Counted from the first letter of the stretch, positions 8,860-17,210 are shown. The stretch: 64,000 bases of DNA from Neobacillus niacini (GCF_023715415.1 NZ_JAMBOB010000003.1:124001-188000); one strand, 5' to 3'. The notes: a model not told the origin generated them from the sequence alone. Numbers and translations are program-made.

Positions 8860-9255
8860 TTAGGCACCAAGTTTTTTTGATGTGTATAACGAGTTAGTTT
8901 CATCCCAGTGAAATATACCTTCTTGGAGTTGTATAGTTGTATCAAAAGGACGAGGTATCGGTAAATCTCCCAGCTGCTCCATCAACTGTTCTCTTAATTG
9001 AAGGAGTTCATTTCTCGAAGCAATCCGAATAACTTGTTTTATGGAGAGCTCATTTAAGTTGATACTTTTACTGGTACAGATGCTATCCTGAAAAGGCTTG
9101 TTAAACTGGATCATCATTTGTAAATCATTGAGGCAGGCAACTCCAAAAACATCTTTAATAATGTCATCATATTTAAGTTGGTAGCCAGTTGCAAATTTAA
9201 TAATACTCTTTTCAGGATTTTCTAAAATATAAATTGTATCAATTTGATTTTTCAT
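8860..9255 (-). CDS. Hypothetical protein upstream of FAD monooxygenase
   Basis: This 131-aa soluble protein is not recognised. It has no signal peptide or membrane segment. A basic-acidic helical stretch (IRIASRNELLQLREQLMEQLGDL) follows residue 75, and a final WDETN segment precedes the end. AAGGGTG lies in front of ATG 9255. It shares strand and a 72-nt gap with the flavoprotein, suggesting a co-transcribed partner (inference). Confidence 0.65.
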   Translation of the reverse strand: MKNQIDTIYILENPEKSIIKFATGYQLKYDDIIKDVFGVACLNDLQMMIQFNKPFQDSICTSKSINLNELSIKQVIRIASRNELLQLREQLMEQLGDLPIPRPFDTTIQLQEGIFHWDETNSLYTSKKLGA

Positions 9256-9379
9256 TTATAAGCACCCTTTTGTTCTAAACAGTAGTCTCATTACTTACAC
9301 CACTGCGTTAGTTAATTAAAACATTATTATTTTATTATAGCACAGATTTGAGTTTTTGGGGTAAGGGACAATCTGTATG

Positions 9380-9391
9380 TGACATTTGTCA
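9380..9391. promoter_or_regulatory. Dyad in front of the desaturase promoter (possible DesR site)
   Basis: TGACATTTGTCA is a dyad with 5-bp arms, and a further CATGACAC half-site lies at about 9400. It sits about 48 bp upstream of the -10 element, where response regulators of the DesR/LiaR class activate. Assignment to DesR is inference from context. Confidence 0.4.
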
Positions 9392-9415
9392 TACTCTGCA
9401 CATGACACCTGGTAC

Positions 9416-9444
9416 TTACTGTAATGATTTTATTTCCCTATAAT
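9416..9444 (+). promoter_or_regulatory. Desaturase promoter with weak -35
   Basis: TATAAT at 9439-9444 has a poor -35 (TTACTG, 9416-9421) at a 17-bp spacing. A good -10 with a bad -35 suits an activator-dependent promoter. Confidence 0.55.
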
Positions 9445-9479
9445 AGATTTAACGACACAAACCGAAGGGAATTAAAAAT

Positions 9480-10514
9480 ATGTCAGTACAAGAAAATACT
9501 AAAAATTTACGAAAACAAGTTGCTCCTTATGAAAAATCAACAACTAAAGAAAGTGTATGGCAAATCATAAACACGGTCGGACCGTTTATCTTATTATGGT
9601 TCCTTGCTTATCAAAGTTTAGCTGTTTCTTATTGGTTAGCATTGGTTCCAATAATTGCTGCAGCAGGGTTTTTAGTACGAATTTTTATCATCTTTCATGA
9701 TTGTACCCATCATTCGTTTTTTAAGAACAGAAAGGCGAATCGTGCAGTTGGTACAGCAATGGGAGTTTTAACATTGTTCCCGTTTGATCAATGGGGTCAC
9801 GAACACTCTGTTCATCACGCAACTAGTGGTAACTTAGATAAGCGTGGTACAGGAGATATTTGGACACTAACAGTGGATGAATATTTGGCAGCACCGCTTA
9901 AACTTCGTTTAGCTTACCGTTTTTATCGTAATCCTATCGTTATGTTTGGCTTAGGACCAATCTATGTTTTCATGCTGAAAAATCGTTTTAACCGAAAAGA
10001 TGCACGTAAAAAAGAGCGTATGAACACCTATTTAACGAATGTCATTCTAGTGGCTTTGATAACATTGCTTTGCATGACAATCGGATGGCAGTCATTTCTG
10101 CTCGTACAAGGTACAATTTTCATGATTTCAGGTTCAGCAGGTATTTGGTTGTTTTATGTGCAGCATACCTTTGAGGATTCATATTTTGAAGAAGATAAAG
10201 ACTGGGAATATGTAAAAGCCGCGGTTGAAGGAAGCTCTTTTTATAAGCTTCCAAAACTTCTGCAATTTTTAACTGGTAATATTGGTTTCCACCATGTTCA
10301 CCACTTAAGCCCAAGGGTTCCTAATTATAAACTAGAAGAGGCTCATAATGAGACGACTCCATTACAAAACGTACCAACGATTTCACTTGCAACAAGCTTA
10401 AAGTCGCTTCGTTTCCGTTTATGGGATGAAAAGGCGAAGAACTTTGTTGCTTTCAAGGACGTCAAAGCCCTAGCTAAAAAACGTATTTCTGTTCAAGCAA
10501 AACCAGAATTGTAA
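9480..10514 (+). CDS. des: Acyl-lipid fatty acid desaturase
   Basis: This 344-aa integral membrane di-iron desaturase has the three histidine boxes of the family: HDCTHH (near 82), HSVHH (near 118) and HHVHH (near 279). There are four or more hydrophobic segments. In Bacillus subtilis Des introduces a double bond into membrane phospholipid acyl chains after cold shock, under DesK-DesR control. Here desK is missing and only a damaged desR-like gene follows. ATG 9480 has GAAGGGA upstream. Confidence 0.9.
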   Translation: MSVQENTKNLRKQVAPYEKSTTKESVWQIINTVGPFILLWFLAYQSLAVSYWLALVPIIAAAGFLVRIFIIFHDCTHHSFFKNRKANRAVGTAMGVLTLFPFDQWGHEHSVHHATSGNLDKRGTGDIWTLTVDEYLAAPLKLRLAYRFYRNPIVMFGLGPIYVFMLKNRFNRKDARKKERMNTYLTNVILVALITLLCMTIGWQSFLLVQGTIFMISGSAGIWLFYVQHTFEDSYFEEDKDWEYVKAAVEGSSFYKLPKLLQFLTGNIGFHHVHHLSPRVPNYKLEEAHNETTPLQNVPTISLATSLKSLRFRLWDEKAKNFVAFKDVKALAKKRISVQAKPEL

Positions 10515-10526
10515 TGTCACCCAACT

Positions 10527-10556
10527 TGGCAGACTCTCCTTATGGGGAGTCTCTGC
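10527..10556 (+). terminator. Hairpin after des
   Basis: CAGACTCTCC pairs with GGGGAGTCTCTG across TTAT. There is no clean T-run, so it could be an attenuator or a processing hairpin between des and the regulator remnant. Confidence 0.4.
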
Positions 10557-10595
10557 ATATATTGCAGCAGCAGCCTGATAAGGAGAGATAGGAAA

Positions 10596-11099
10596 ATGAT
10601 TCGAATTGTTATCGCAGAGGATCAGGAACTGCTGTTAGAGGCCATGGGAAATCTGCTGAATCTTGAAGATGATATCGAAGTTGTTGGAACTGCAGTGAAC
10701 GGGGAAGAGGCCATCTTGCTTGTGAACCAATTACAGCCGGATGTTTGTATTATGGATATAGAAATGCCTGAAAAGAGTGGACTAGAGGCTGCAGAGTCTT
10801 TACTGCTCGATAGCTGCAAGGTGATTATTCTAACTACCTTTGCGAGAACAGGATATTTTCAACGAGCATTGAAAGCAGATGTGAGAGGATATTTACTTAA
10901 AGACAATCCAAGTGAGGAGTTAGCTTCTTCTATTCGGAGCATTATGGATGGAAGGCGGATTTATTCGAAGGAACTCATGGACGAGGATATCAGTGAAACT
11001 GACTCGCTTTCGCCGAGCGCTACTCCTACTATCAATAAAGGATCTGTTAAAAATTATCTTTCCTCTATTATGGATAAAATAAAGTTGCCGACAGGCTAA
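10596..11099 (+). CDS. DesR-like response regulator with damaged DNA-binding domain
   Basis: The 167-aa product has a full receiver domain: acidic pair ED (9-10), phosphoacceptor Asp in CIMDIEMP (near 54), Thr in LTTF, Lys in LLKDN. The LuxR-type helix-turn-helix is broken. The first two helices are replaced by a Ser/Pro/Thr stretch, only the recognition-helix remnant GSVKNYLSSIMDK remains, and the protein stops at KLPTG*. In another frame the DNA after DK reads K-V-A-D-R-L, hinting at a frameshift as well. AAGGAGAGA precedes ATG 10596. It is probably a decaying desR whose desK partner has been deleted; a receiver-only protein is the alternative. Confidence 0.7.
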   Translation: MIRIVIAEDQELLLEAMGNLLNLEDDIEVVGTAVNGEEAILLVNQLQPDVCIMDIEMPEKSGLEAAESLLLDSCKVIILTTFARTGYFQRALKADVRGYLLKDNPSEELASSIRSIMDGRRIYSKELMDEDISETDSLSPSATPTINKGSVKNYLSSIMDKIKLPTG

Positions 11100-11128
11100 A
11101 AAAGCATCCAATTCCATGGATGCTTTTT
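11099..11128 (+). terminator. Rho-independent terminator
   Basis: A perfect 12-bp stem, AAAAAGCATCCA/TGGATGCTTTTT, has a 6-nt loop. It directly follows the truncated regulator and lies before the convergent SET gene. Confidence 0.85.
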
Positions 11129-11146
11129 ATGCTTACGAGGGGTAAA

Positions 11147-11515
11147 TTAATAAACATCGAACCACATTGGCTCATCATCCTCAGGGTCCCCATTGTAATT
11201 GATTAGAATTTCATCACCATTTTTTATATTCTTATAAGCAAAAATGTCGATGGTCTGATTTTTTAAATTGAGTTTATATAAAGCATTCGGGGTGAAGGAA
11301 TGGTTAAACAGCGAACCATAACCTAACGCTAACGCACATTCTTCATAATCCTCGCCCCACCAGAACACATATTCAATCATGATGGTTTTTTTCAAATACT
11401 TATACTCATCCTTAGGAGATATAATCACTGGTGCTTCGTGAATTAGTTCACCCTTCTTAATATTACGGGTTGCAAATATCCCTCTGCCATACTTTGATTT
11501 CTTCACTTCAAACAT
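11147..11515 (-). CDS. SET-domain protein
   Basis: This 122-aa protein consists of a single SET domain. It has GRGIFATRNIKKGELI at the N-terminus, NHSFTPNA (the S-adenosylmethionine/pseudo-knot NHS motif) near residue 71, and GDEILINYN near 100. SET proteins methylate lysines; bacterial stand-alone versions of about 120 aa are common but mostly uncharacterised. The usual post-SET zinc cysteines are absent. The start has GGTGGTGA upstream. It is divergent from the DDAH-like gene. The target is unknown. Confidence 0.8.
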   Translation of the reverse strand: MFEVKKSKYGRGIFATRNIKKGELIHEAPVIISPKDEYKYLKKTIMIEYVFWWGEDYEECALALGYGSLFNHSFTPNALYKLNLKNQTIDIFAYKNIKNGDEILINYNGDPEDDEPMWFDVY

Positions 11516-11626
11516 AAAGTTGTCACCACCATTTTTGAATCAATCATTTTAGTATCAATCTATGACAGAATGGGTAAATTTGATTTAGATATTCTTTTTT
11601 TGATGGATTTTTGAGGAGGTAACGAA

Positions 11627-12481
11627 ATGAATGAAACACCAAAGGTCAATCATAAAACCTACTGTGCAAATGAGTATGATTTATTAAGGCGAGTGATTCT
11701 TTGTGCGCCACAATATATGACCATTCGAGAAGTCATCAATGAAACACAGAAGGAATTTGAAGATGAAGGCATACATATAAAAACAGCACTAAAACAACAT
11801 CGGGAATTCGTAAGAATCTTAGAAGAACAAGGGATTGAGGTTATTTTATTACCCTATCATAAAAAATACCCGGAACAGGTGTTTACCAGAGATATTGGCT
11901 TTACGTTAGGACAGACTATTTTCGTCGCTAAGATGGCACATGATGTTCGTATTGGTGAAGAAGATGTATTAAAACGATGGTTAGAGGATGAGGAAATGTC
12001 TTATTACAGTTTGGCTGAGGACAGGATTGAAGGTGGAGATGTAGTTATCGATGGTAAGACCATATACGTTGGCTTAAGTAACCGGACCCATCAGCAAGCA
12101 GTAGACCATTTACAGGGTCTCCTTAATCAATTTGAAGTGAAAGCCATTCCGTTTAAGGAAAAATATCTCCATTTAGATTGTGTTTTTAATGTCATATCTC
12201 CGGAGGTTGCCCTGATTTATCCGCCAGCTTTGACTAAGGAAGATATCGACCTTTTTTCATCGCGCTATGATTTGATAGATGTATCAGAGGAAGAACAATT
12301 TACATTAGGAACCAATGTATTAAATATCGGTAACAAGAAAATTTTAAGTTTACCCGTTAATAAACAGGTAAATGAAAAGCTGCGTGATCGAGGATTTGAA
12401 GTGATTGAAGTGGATATTACAGAAATCATTAAATCCGGTGGTTCCTTCCGTTGCTGTACGCTTCCTATCTTGAGAGGATAA
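11627..12481 (+). CDS. ykgA: Dimethylarginine dimethylaminohydrolase-family protein
   Basis: This 284-aa protein belongs to the amidinotransferase/DDAH superfamily and resembles Bacillus YkgA. Visible elements are the N-terminal EYDLLRRVILCAP strand, the FTRDIGFTLG and IEGGDVVIDG substrate-loop motifs, HLDCVFNVI with the catalytic His (near 188), and a C-terminal GGSFRCCTLPI with the nucleophile Cys (276 or 277). Enzymes of this fold hydrolyse guanidino groups; the exact substrate in bacilli is not settled. TGAGGAGGT precedes ATG 11627. Confidence 0.85.
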   Translation: MNETPKVNHKTYCANEYDLLRRVILCAPQYMTIREVINETQKEFEDEGIHIKTALKQHREFVRILEEQGIEVILLPYHKKYPEQVFTRDIGFTLGQTIFVAKMAHDVRIGEEDVLKRWLEDEEMSYYSLAEDRIEGGDVVIDGKTIYVGLSNRTHQQAVDHLQGLLNQFEVKAIPFKEKYLHLDCVFNVISPEVALIYPPALTKEDIDLFSSRYDLIDVSEEEQFTLGTNVLNIGNKKILSLPVNKQVNEKLRDRGFEVIEVDITEIIKSGGSFRCCTLPILRG

Positions 12482-12483
12482 GA

Positions 12484-12518
12484 AAAAAGGCTGTCCGAGT
12501 ATCTCGGGCAGCCTTTTT
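12484..12518. terminator. Bidirectional terminator
   Basis: AAAAAGGCTGTCCGAG pairs with CTCGGGCAGCCTTTTT. It lies between the convergent ykgA-like and SASP genes and has A/T tracts on both sides. Confidence 0.85.
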
Positions 12519-12533
12519 ATAGAAATCAATCGG

Positions 12534-12728
12534 TTATTGGCCTTGTTGATTTCGTAATGATTGTTCAGCGTAGGCAACAAGCCGTTTGGTCATTTCGCCT
12601 CCGACTGAACCGTTTGCTCGTGCGGTAGTATCAGCACCAAGTTGAACTCCAAACTCGCTGGCGATTTCTTCTTTCATTTGATTCAGCACGTTTTCTGAAC
12701 CAGGAACCACTAGTTTGTTTCTAGCCAT
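12534..12728 (-). CDS. Alpha/beta-type small acid-soluble spore protein
   Basis: This 64-aa protein is a typical alpha/beta SASP, which coats and protects DNA in dormant spores. It has the GPR protease recognition region [11 protein letters not shown] (near 21-31) and the DNA-binding block [20 protein letters not shown]. The length matches the family (60-72 aa). In this family expression is forespore-specific (SigG). An 8-bp inverted repeat lies in its 5' region at 12756-12774. Which ssp paralog it is cannot be told from one copy. Confidence 0.95.
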   Translation of the reverse strand: MARNKLVVPGSENVLNQMKEEIASEFGVQLGADTTARANGSVGGEMTKRLVAYAEQSLRNQQGQ

Positions 12729-12802
12729 GATACATCACTCCCGACGAAGTTATTTGAGCAATTAGAAATTGCTCGTGATTATTTTACCCTAATTCATTTG
12801 TA

Positions 12803-13930
12803 TTAATTAGCATAATAATTTTGCGTGTAATAAGGCTGTGATTTTTCATTAAAAGCGACCCCAACGCCTAGGTATTCGTAATCTTGGCGTAGAATATTTT
12901 CCCGATGTCCCAATGAATTCATTAAACCTTCATGGGCAAAAATACTGCTCAATTGACCATAAGCTAAATTTTCTCCTGCTGTATGAAAAGCAACTGCATC
13001 CTCTTTCATACGATCAAAAGGAGTTTGTCCCTCAAGATTCTTATGATCGAAATAATCATTTTCTGCCATATCTGCACTATGTTCTCGAGCCGTTTCCCTG
13101 ACATGGTCGTCCCAAGTTAAGATAGGGAGCTGATGATTGACACGTGTAGCATTGGTTAAGTCGAACATTTGGAATTCAAAGCCTTCTTTTAAGGTCTGAG
13201 TGGCTTCCGTATAAAAATCTTTTTTGTTTTCTTCTATGGCTTTGCTTACTATTTGAATGGCTGTTACAGTATTATTCTCATGTTTATCATAAAAAATGGT
13301 TACATAAGAATCCTCCGATAAAAATAAATCATTGTCACTATCCTCTTGAAGCTGGTAAATGACCATTCCCTTTTGAATTTTCGTAATCGGTTCACCGAGA
13401 ATGCTGCGAACACTTTCTTTTGACGAACTGCCGATTTTGATTCCATTCGTGGAAGCTACTAAATCTTGATTCGTATATAGACCAGCTGCTTTGTTTTTCT
13501 CATCATACATCACCATGAAGAAATCATGATAGTTCTCATGGTAAGCATGCCAATTTGCTCCGTATTCATTAACTGAGACCCGTTTTGCTATGCCCAAATT
13601 ATGCTCAATGTCAGCTTTTTCATTTCCAAGCTCGACATTATGAACAGAAAAGGTTTGTTCCGATGGAGAAGTTAACTCAAGTTTTTCTTGTGGAGCTTCC
13701 TTCGATTTTTCTTGAACCTGCTGTATTTCATCTAGTTGAAAGCCAAGCTGTTTTAATATCTGCTGGATATCCTCATAGAAGACACTAATGGTTTCTGGCA
13801 CTACAAGAGTTTCTTTTAATGAAGAGACGAAATCGGCTTGAGTATCTGAATTATCCAGCTGTTTTGCAATAAATGGCCAAGAAATATATATCAAAAATAA
13901 AATAGCGATTAATCTAAAAAAACGAAACAT
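12803..13930 (-). CDS. ylbC: CAP/SCP-domain protein, YlbC-like
   Basis: This 375-aa protein has an N-terminal membrane anchor (about 3-20) and a Glu/Gln-rich linker. An N-terminal CAP-associated domain (about 90-235) contains LGIAKRVSVNEYGANWHAYH and IGSSSKESVRSILGEP. A C-terminal CAP domain (about 250-375) carries NATRVNHQLPILTWDDHVRETAREHSADM in two parts and GENLAYG, with the family's His residues (H273, HRE near 353). It is most like Bacillus subtilis YlbC. CAP proteins are extracellular; their molecular role in bacilli is unknown. GGAGG precedes ATG 13930. Confidence 0.88.
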   Translation of the reverse strand: MFRFFRLIAILFLIYISWPFIAKQLDNSDTQADFVSSLKETLVVPETISVFYEDIQQILKQLGFQLDEIQQVQEKSKEAPQEKLELTSPSEQTFSVHNVELGNEKADIEHNLGIAKRVSVNEYGANWHAYHENYHDFFMVMYDEKNKAAGLYTNQDLVASTNGIKIGSSSKESVRSILGEPITKIQKGMVIYQLQEDSDNDLFLSEDSYVTIFYDKHENNTVTAIQIVSKAIEENKKDFYTEATQTLKEGFEFQMFDLTNATRVNHQLPILTWDDHVRETAREHSADMAENDYFDHKNLEGQTPFDRMKEDAVAFHTAGENLAYGQLSSIFAHEGLMNSLGHRENILRQDYEYLGVGVAFNEKSQPYYTQNYYAN

Positions 13931-13953
13931 AATATTCCTCCAATTCTATTAGG

Positions 13954-13981
13954 AGTATAGCCAATTTCGCTTAACTGTAAA
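13954..13981 (-). promoter_or_regulatory. SigA-type promoter of the CAP-domain gene
   Basis: On the minus strand TTTACA (13976-13981) and TATACT (13954-13959) are separated by 16 bp, each one mismatch from consensus. The start codon lies about 24 bp downstream. Confidence 0.6.
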
Positions 13982-14000
13982 ATAAATTAGCACTGAAATC

Positions 14001-14100
14001 AAGATTAATTTTCGTTATTCTGATTATATTTGCGTTAATTAAATTATATCTGCGATAAACAGAATATATCTGCGTAAAATCAAATATATCAGCGATGCTA
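14001..14100. repeat. Array of 20-bp degenerate direct repeats (array 1)
   Basis: Five units with an exact 20-bp period fill this gap. The core TTTGCG/TCTGCG/TCAGCG (with TTTTCG in the most degenerate first unit) recurs at 14009, 14029, 14049, 14069 and 14089. Each is preceded by A/T-rich ATTATA or ATATA. The array lies between two genes transcribed leftward. A second array with the same period lies at 17211-17282. Confidence 0.8.
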
Positions 14101-14110
14101 AAAATTGAAA

Positions 14111-14138
14111 TGTCAGGCACAAAACAAAGTGCCTGACA
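14111..14138 (-). terminator. Hairpin/terminator of RNase J paralog
   Basis: A perfect 10-bp stem, TGTCAGGCAC/GTGCCTGACA, has an 8-nt loop. On the minus strand it is followed by TTTCAATTTTT, so it can end the RNase J transcript. Confidence 0.7.
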
Positions 14139-14155
14139 TTTGCATACCTCGCTAA

Positions 14156-15829
14156 TTATATCTCAAGGATAATCGGAAGAATCATCGGTTTTCTCTTCGT
14201 ATGCTTGAATAAGTATTGACCAACTGACTTTTTAATATTTTGCTTCATCACATTCCACTGGCGAATATTGTCTGCTTCTAATTCAAGAATCACTTTCTTA
14301 ACAAGTCGGTTTATTTCTCTAATCAAATCCTCAGATTCCTTTACATAGACGAATCCACGTGTGATCGTATCAGGACCCTGAATAATTTTTCGATCGGATT
14401 TACTGATGGTTAAGACAACAACGAGCATCCCATCCTCAGAGAGTTGTCTGCGGTCACGTAAAACAATTTCCCCGACATCACCCACGCTAATTCCATCAAC
14501 ATATGTGTCTCCTGCCGGAATACTTCGAGTCTGACGGGCAACAGAATTTTCAATATCCACCACATCACCATTTTTTATGATAAACGTATTCCCTTTTTCA
14601 ACACCAACTGATTCCGCTAACTGCCGGTGATGGTGGAGCATTCGATATTCACCATGAATCGGAATGAAATAGGTTGGCTTCATTAATGTAAGCATGAGTT
14701 TTAAGTCTTCCTGATAGCCATGACCCGAAACATGCATACCGGTAGAACTTCCTGAACCATAAATGACTTTAGCTCCCAGTTGGAATAAGTTGTCGATAAT
14801 TCGAGAAACACCCTTTTCATTACCAGGAATAGGTGATGCAGCTAAGATAACGGTATCCCCAGGGTAAATCGTTGCATCCCGGTAATTTCCTGTTGAAAGT
14901 CTGGCAAGTGCTGCATTGGGTTCGCCCTGACTTCCCGTGCACAAAATTACAACCTTATCGGGAGGAAACTGTTCAATTTCATTTGCACTTATCAGCATTC
15001 CATCCGGAACATTTAAATACCCACGTTCTAGGGCAACATCCACTACGTTCACCATACTGCGTCCAAGAAGTGCTAGCTTACGATTTGTTTTTATTGCTGC
15101 CTCAACGACTTGTTGAACACGGTTAACATTTGATGCAAAAGTGGAGAGGATGATCTTTCCCTCTGCCTTCATAAAAGCCTCCACTAAATGTTCAGCGACC
15201 ATTTTCTCGGAAGGGGATAAACCTTTCCGCTCGGCATTGGTACTTTCGGATATTAAAGCAATAACACCTTGTTGGCCAATCTGAGCCATTTTATGAATAT
15301 CACTATACTGGTCATTTGACGGTGTTAAATCGAATTTAAAGTCACCGGTATGAACGACATTTCCTTCTGGAGTATGAAATACAATTCCAAGACAATCAGG
15401 AATACTATGACTCACTTTGAAAAAGGAACAAGTGATTTCCCCAAACTCAAGTGTGGACTCCGAATGGATAGTGACAAGCTCACTATCCCGAAGTAGGCGA
15501 TGCTCTTCTAACTTTAATTCAATTAGTCCTAAGGTAAAACGAGTAGCATAAATCGGTACATTTAATTTCTTCAAGAAGAAAGGAATACCGCCAATATGAT
15601 CTTCATGACCATGTGTCACTATCATCGCTCGAATTTTATGCTGATTTTCCTCTAAATAAGTCATATCAGGGATAATCAAGTCAATACCCATTAAACTCTC
15701 GTCTGGAAATTTACCCCCGCAATCAATCACCAAAATATCGTCGCCATATTCGATTACATACATGTTCTTACCAATTTCATTGATTCCGCCTAAGGCGAAA
15801 ATGGATAATGTATTCTGATTGGTTTTCAA
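14156..15829 (-). CDS. Ribonuclease J family protein (paralog)
   Basis: This 557-aa protein has the beta-CASP metallo-beta-lactamase layout of RNase J. The metal motif HGHEDH (H73, H75, D77, H78) is followed by HTGDFKFD, SHSIPD, the beta-CASP GRSM and GSQGEP motifs, HVSGHG (near 369), IPIHGEYRM (near 391), and the C-terminal RGFVYV...TKRKPMILPII block. The family degrades and processes RNA 5'-to-3' and endonucleolytically. It is collinear with RNase J1 and J2 but lacks their usual neighbours (rpoY/def for J1, dapA for J2), so it is likely an extra paralog. The start is TTG 15829 with GGGAGG upstream. Confidence 0.85.
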   Translation of the reverse strand: MKTNQNTLSIFALGGINEIGKNMYVIEYGDDILVIDCGGKFPDESLMGIDLIIPDMTYLEENQHKIRAMIVTHGHEDHIGGIPFFLKKLNVPIYATRFTLGLIELKLEEHRLLRDSELVTIHSESTLEFGEITCSFFKVSHSIPDCLGIVFHTPEGNVVHTGDFKFDLTPSNDQYSDIHKMAQIGQQGVIALISESTNAERKGLSPSEKMVAEHLVEAFMKAEGKIILSTFASNVNRVQQVVEAAIKTNRKLALLGRSMVNVVDVALERGYLNVPDGMLISANEIEQFPPDKVVILCTGSQGEPNAALARLSTGNYRDATIYPGDTVILAASPIPGNEKGVSRIIDNLFQLGAKVIYGSGSSTGMHVSGHGYQEDLKLMLTLMKPTYFIPIHGEYRMLHHHRQLAESVGVEKGNTFIIKNGDVVDIENSVARQTRSIPAGDTYVDGISVGDVGEIVLRDRRQLSEDGMLVVVLTISKSDRKIIQGPDTITRGFVYVKESEDLIREINRLVKKVILELEADNIRQWNVMKQNIKKSVGQYLFKHTKRKPMILPIILEI

Positions 15830-16007
15830 ATCTGAATCCTCCCAGTGCTTATTAGATAGAATTAGTATTCCCTTTTGAAGTCCTTTATATCGAAAAAGAG
15901 CATTTTGAGAGAAGGTAGTAATAAATTGGAAATATAATCATTTATGGTTTACCATTTGAATATGTACAAAATAAAAACCAGGTAAAAATGAAAGGGAGGT
16001 ACCCCTA

Positions 16008-17201
16008 GTGAAATATAATTTTGATGAGATCGTAAATCGGAGAGGGACTTATTCCATAAAATGGGATGGAGGTAAGATTCTTAAAGCCATGGGTTTTACG
16101 GAAAGATATGATGAAGATACGATTCCCTTATTTACAGCTGATATGGATTTACCTGTTCCCCAACCCTTAATTGACGCACTACATAAAACCGTGGATCATC
16201 GAATTTTTGGTTATTCTGTATTTCCAGATGAGTATTTTGAAGCAGTGCAGCACTGGTTCAAAAAGAGACATAATTGGGAGTTCGAAAAGGAAGAAATTGT
16301 GTATAGTCCGGGTACGGTTCATGCATTAAATGTTGCAGTTCGGGCGCTTACACAACCGGAAGACGGAGTGATTATCCAGCGACCTGTATATCCTCCGTTT
16401 ACCTCTTCTATTAATGCGAATGGAAGAACCCTGTTAAATAATGCACTCATCGCGGATGACGAAGGCTATTATTCGATTGATTTTGATGATTTTGAAGCGA
16501 AGGCAAAAGATGAAAAGACGAAAATGTTTATTCTATGTAATCCGCACAATCCAACAGGAAGAGTGTTTACCGAAGATGAACTCAGAAAACTTGCTGCTAT
16601 CTGTGTGGAAAATAATGTCCTAATTATAGCGGATGAAATTCACGGAGATATCATTCGACGTAATCAAACATTTACGCCAATTGCAAAAGTAGTTCCAGAA
16701 TATAAAGATTATATTATTACGTTTACAGCGATTAACAAAACCTTTAATTTGGCTGGCCTTCACTGTACGAATGTCATTATTACGAACCCAGAATTGAGAA
16801 ATACATATTTTGGCGTAATGGGCATGCATTTACCATCACCCTTTACCGTTTCAGCACTTCTTTCGGTATACCATGATGGAGAGGATTGGCTCGAACAGCT
16901 GAAAGAATATATCGACGGCACGATGGAATGGGCAGTGGAGTTTTTAGCGGAAAAGATGCCAAAAGTGAAGGTGAGAATTCCAGAGGGAACCTACATCATG
17001 TGGATGGACTTTAGTGCTTATGGTATTTCGCCTGACGAGGTTCATGACCGGATCTATAACAAAGCAAATGTCTTATTAGAAGATGGGAAAATGTTCGGCG
17101 ATGAAGGACTACAATATCAAAGAATCTGTATTCCTTCACCGAGACCGATGATAAAAGAAGCCTTCGAGAGAATCGCAAGAGAATTTGAAGACTTAAAATA
17201 G
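16008..17201 (+). CDS. patB: PatB/MalY-type aminotransferase, cystathionine beta-lyase
   Basis: This 397-aa PLP enzyme is of fold type I. Family marks are FTADMDLPVPQPL near residue 40, FGYSVFP, CNPHNPTGRVF near 181, DEIHGD near 210, and the Schiff-base lysine K244 in AINKTFNLAGL. MalY/PatB proteins cleave cystathionine and other S-conjugates to a thiol, pyruvate and ammonia. The start is GTG 16008 with AAAGGGAGGT 8 nt upstream. It is monocistronic and followed by a direct-repeat array rather than an obvious terminator. Confidence 0.88.
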   Translation: MKYNFDEIVNRRGTYSIKWDGGKILKAMGFTERYDEDTIPLFTADMDLPVPQPLIDALHKTVDHRIFGYSVFPDEYFEAVQHWFKKRHNWEFEKEEIVYSPGTVHALNVAVRALTQPEDGVIIQRPVYPPFTSSINANGRTLLNNALIADDEGYYSIDFDDFEAKAKDEKTKMFILCNPHNPTGRVFTEDELRKLAAICVENNVLIIADEIHGDIIRRNQTFTPIAKVVPEYKDYIITFTAINKTFNLAGLHCTNVIITNPELRNTYFGVMGMHLPSPFTVSALLSVYHDGEDWLEQLKEYIDGTMEWAVEFLAEKMPKVKVRIPEGTYIMWMDFSAYGISPDEVHDRIYNKANVLLEDGKMFGDEGLQYQRICIPSPRPMIKEAFERIAREFEDLK

Positions 17202-17210
17202 GTAAATAGG

